A DNA stretch of 64,000 nt. Source: Flavipsychrobacter stenotrophus (GTDB taxonomy: Bacteria; Bacteroidota; Bacteroidia; Chitinophagales; Chitinophagaceae). Position 1 is the stretch's first letter; the number at the start of each line of letters is the position of its first letter. Below the pieces are notes generated by a model. The model was not told the DNA's origin and searched no databases. It was given only the letters and a program-made list of their open reading frames with translations. Both the position numbers and the translations under genes were made by a program. Of this stretch, positions 61,439 through 64,000 are shown in pieces. The stretch covers positions 930,001 to 994,000 of the forward strand of contig NZ_PPSL01000001.1 in NCBI RefSeq assembly GCF_002954265.1, read 5' to 3'.

Positions 61439-64000
61439 CTAGTTTGCAGGATTATTGCTCCTTGATTCAGATACCGTCATTACACCTTTTTCCGTCTCTT
61501 TTTTTACTCTTACAAGGTTGCCTTCCAGGTCATACTCATACATCTTAGCGAAATTATTTTCATCCAACGTAGCCATTAGTTTTTCATTTATTGGATTGTA
61601 CACAAAAGACTTTATGTTAGCGTCGGCTGGAAACATTCTCATGTCATCTATATAAAATGCTTCAGGTAACCACAGATCCGCAGATGCAGAACAGATAAAT
61701 GTGGCTTCTATCTGCTGCCATCCATCAATGATGTTTGTTTTCTTGGTGAATGGGAACGTCCCAAGATCAGTGTAAACTCCGCACGCTGTATTAAACGTAA
61801 GTGTATAGTCGGTGGCATTAGCAGGATTAGAAACATCTTTTACCCAGAATGATAAAATGAACTTTTTGTTGGGCGTTACCTGGAAAGGCAGATATTCATT
61901 GTTACCGCTGAAAGTGTATACTCCAGGCGGATAATACAAATTATACATGCTCCTTAAGCCTGCATAAGAGGTATTATTTACCGGTACTGTTACCTTGTAG
62001 TACCCTGTTCCTGTAGTCGGGACTTCTAAAGAAAATAAGCCTGTATGCGCCGCGCTATTATTTATGCTCAACGCGCTTGGGTTGCTTAACTGGAGCAGGT
62101 CATATTGCGTAGAAGTACCCAACGACGTTGTGCCAAATAACGGACGGATAAACGAATGGTTATAGCCCATCAGGTTGTACAACAGGTGCAGCATGCTATA
62201 GTCTTCAAACCCTTCGGCAATAACTTCCCCCTGCCTGGCATTGGTGGCTATAGCTACAGGCAGGTCTTCATTGTGACCAAAAACAGCGGTTGAATAGTTG
62301 CCAGTAGCATCCCTGTTTTCAATCTCTACCCCAAATGGCGACCACTTGGTAATAGTTCGTACCAGTTTCCAGTTCTGGTCAATAGTAAAGTTGATATCAG
62401 GCTGGAAGTAGTTGTAAGGGAACCGTATGCATTCATCATAAAAATTGAGGCTGTACAAGTTGTATCCTTTAAATAGGCCTTCCTCTCCCGGGCCACCATT
62501 GCTTCTTCCTTTTGTATATACGTAGTCACTCAACAGTCTGTATATTCCCCTTTGCCCAATTGCATACGGATTAATGCTATCAGCATTAGCCAGGTAGTTA
62601 TGTGGCATTACGGTATTTGAATCACAATAGGTACTCGCTGTAAGATTGATACGTCCTCCGTTATAGATGTCTAAGGTCCCTGTTCCAAAAGGCAATGTCA
62701 GCTGGCTGTAGTTCTCTATTGTATTGATAAGCATATTCCTGTTGCCTGAACGGACAACCTTAAAATGAACGTCCTTTAGCACATTGCCGGTATCCCATCC
62801 TGCCGTATTCAGTGGAAATCTCGGCAACACAGAACCTACACAAGCCTCTTTGTGAGAAGGACTGCAATCCAGGCAATAGACGGTACCCATAAACCAGGTG
62901 GTAGTGCGGTAACTTGTATGAGAAGCACTATCTGTAAAGTCAAAGAGCAACTCATCTCCAACTCTTAAACCGGAATCAGAAAAATAGAATTTCCCAATGT
63001 GGTTGCTGTCAATCTTTACACGGGCTATGTCCGCTTCATACTTGATGTTTTCATATGCAGGAGCCATACCTGAATATGCCCAATAAGCTGGAACGTTCGT
63101 TGTAAATTCCCGTTCCCCATACTCGTTGTCGACCGAGGTGATGACTACCTGGCCCGTTTCGGGGTCGTACACTTCATTTCGCTGTGTCACGCTGGCACCT
63201 TCATTAAACGTCTCAACGCTTTCTAAAATGCCATATTGCTGTACCACTTTCGTTACCGTTGCTGACCTAAACAGATTACGGTAGCGCGCATACCATGGAT
63301 AAGCAAACAGGATCGGGATGATCGCTGTTGCATAGCCTGACACATTGAGGTTGATATTAAAACTAATATTGGTGGTCCGTTCGTGTTTTTCCCTCGTATC
63401 TATGGTGACATCGGCATCCACACCCAACTGACGGTTTACAAATTCTAACTGGTTAGTGACTTTATTAAAAATGAGACAGGACACATTATTCTCCAATCTG
63501 TCAATCGCCGAATGCTTATAGTTATAGACCTGCGAGCTGATCAATTGCAGTTCTCCAGTCTTTGGTTTTCGAATGTGATGCTCTATAGATTTTGGCTTAC
63601 CATGCATATCATTCATAACAAGTGTAAACCCTTGTTCTGCTTTTACTGTGGTCTCCTGCTTAACGATGAGGTATAGCCGTTCGGTGGAAGGCACAAGCTT
63701 AGATGCCTTGCTATATATCGGGAAATCTTTGGCCGTATAGTAGCGGTATATATCCAATCCCTGGGACGACTTGCCGACATCAGAATGTATGCTCGAAACA
63801 GTAACCTTGCTATACCCGACGCTTCCCATTGGAAATAACGACTCCCCTAGTGGAAGTTCCTGGAATAAGTCGACAGGGTCCATGGGCGGCCAATGGCGGC
63901 CTTCAGCCCCATGGTAGGGCACCGGCTGCCGTAATGGGTTTTCGTCCCCGCCTATCAATGGTTCATAACTGGCAACACCACTGCTGACATCACTGTTATC
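61439..64000 (-). CDS. Large exported RHS-locus protein, partial
   Basis: The C-terminal part of a large protein; the frame runs to the right edge without a stop and without a secure start codon, so the gene begins outside the window. At least 853 residues are visible. The segment SGVASYEPLIGGDENPLRQP matches the style of Bacteroidota proteins that sit upstream of RHS genes. Later parts are beta-rich, contain a carbohydrate-binding-like stretch (LPFQVTPNKKFILSFWVKD) and end with YNPINEKLMATLDENNFAKMYEYDLEGNLVRVKKETEKG, an RHS/YD-like unit. It lies 3 nt before the LolA-like gene. Confidence 0.78.
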   Translation of the reverse strand, partial: DNSDVSSGVASYEPLIGGDENPLRQPVPYHGAEGRHWPPMDPVDLFQELPLGESLFPMGSVGYSKVTVSSIHSDVGKSSQGLDIYRYYTAKDFPIYSKASKLVPSTERLYLIVKQETTVKAEQGFTLVMNDMHGKPKSIEHHIRKPKTGELQLISSQVYNYKHSAIDRLENNVSCLIFNKVTNQLEFVNRQLGVDADVTIDTREKHERTTNISFNINLNVSGYATAIIPILFAYPWYARYRNLFRSATVTKVVQQYGILESVETFNEGASVTQRNEVYDPETGQVVITSVDNEYGEREFTTNVPAYWAYSGMAPAYENIKYEADIARVKIDSNHIGKFYFSDSGLRVGDELLFDFTDSASHTSYRTTTWFMGTVYCLDCSPSHKEACVGSVLPRFPLNTAGWDTGNVLKDVHFKVVRSGNRNMLINTIENYSQLTLPFGTGTLDIYNGGRINLTASTYCDSNTVMPHNYLANADSINPYAIGQRGIYRLLSDYVYTKGRSNGGPGEEGLFKGYNLYSLNFYDECIRFPYNYFQPDINFTIDQNWKLVRTITKWSPFGVEIENRDATGNYSTAVFGHNEDLPVAIATNARQGEVIAEGFEDYSMLHLLYNLMGYNHSFIRPLFGTTSLGTSTQYDLLQLSNPSALSINNSAAHTGLFSLEVPTTGTGYYKVTVPVNNTSYAGLRSMYNLYYPPGVYTFSGNNEYLPFQVTPNKKFILSFWVKDVSNPANATDYTLTFNTACGVYTDLGTFPFTKKTNIIDGWQQIEATFICSASADLWLPEAFYIDDMRMFPADANIKSFVYNPINEKLMATLDENNFAKMYEYDLEGNLVRVKKETEKGVMTVSESRSNNPAN

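Noticed and set aside
1-64000. CRISPR array, tRNA or rRNA genes
   Set aside because: No regularly spaced repeats and no tRNA cloverleaf or rRNA motif were found on reading both strands; this was by eye, so a covariance-model search would be the decisive check.

Overview
The window looks like a piece of a Bacteroidota chromosome, most plausibly Chitinophagaceae or a close relative. Several start sites are preceded by the Bacteroidota -7 box TAnnTTTG. The succinate dehydrogenase is the three-gene sdhC-sdhA-sdhB type with a single membrane subunit. There are LytS-type two-component-propeller kinases with a LytTR regulator, and very large RHS proteins of the Bacteroidota kind. No rRNA, tRNA or CRISPR array was recognised.

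Positions 1-34.2 kb are ordinary chromosome: rarA (cut by the left edge), a vWA surface protein, an LRR-kinase, an amidohydrolase, fusA, two paralogous sensor kinases translationally coupled to one LytTR regulator, folC, a TonB-like protein, yajQ, a PQQ-type sugar dehydrogenase broken by one amber codon, sdhCAB, an ABC exporter with a LolA-like protein, a GAF protein, two AraC regulators, an SDR, and an aldehyde dehydrogenase/DUF779 pair. Many genes end in clear stem-loop terminators.

Positions about 35.2-50.4 kb are accessory. The first part (35.7-41.0 kb, all on the minus strand) has an NB-ARC/TPR STAND ATPase with an N-terminal PD-(D/E)XK nuclease-like domain. It is followed in an apparent operon by a creatininase-family hydrolase and a SAM hydrolase, and preceded by a YbaK-type deacylase and a small unknown protein. 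This is the best candidate for an undescribed conflict (defence) system. The second part (41.3-47.8 kb) is a mobile element with a HerA/TraD-like ATPase, a large serine recombinase, two XRE regulators, a RuvC-like protein, an N-6 methylase-like protein and an ArdC-like protein. Several of these lack expected catalytic or metal-binding residues. A 28-bp promoter-like motif recurs upstream of the element's transcription units, mostly at a fixed 63-64 nt from the start codon. The third part (48.2-50.3 kb) holds unknown membrane and secreted proteins and a decayed resolvase.

Positions 50.4-64 kb form a polymorphic-toxin-like locus on the minus strand: a large exported protein running off the right edge, a LolA-like secreted protein, a 3042-residue RHS protein with a variable C-terminal domain, and three small downstream genes that are candidates for immunity or remnants.
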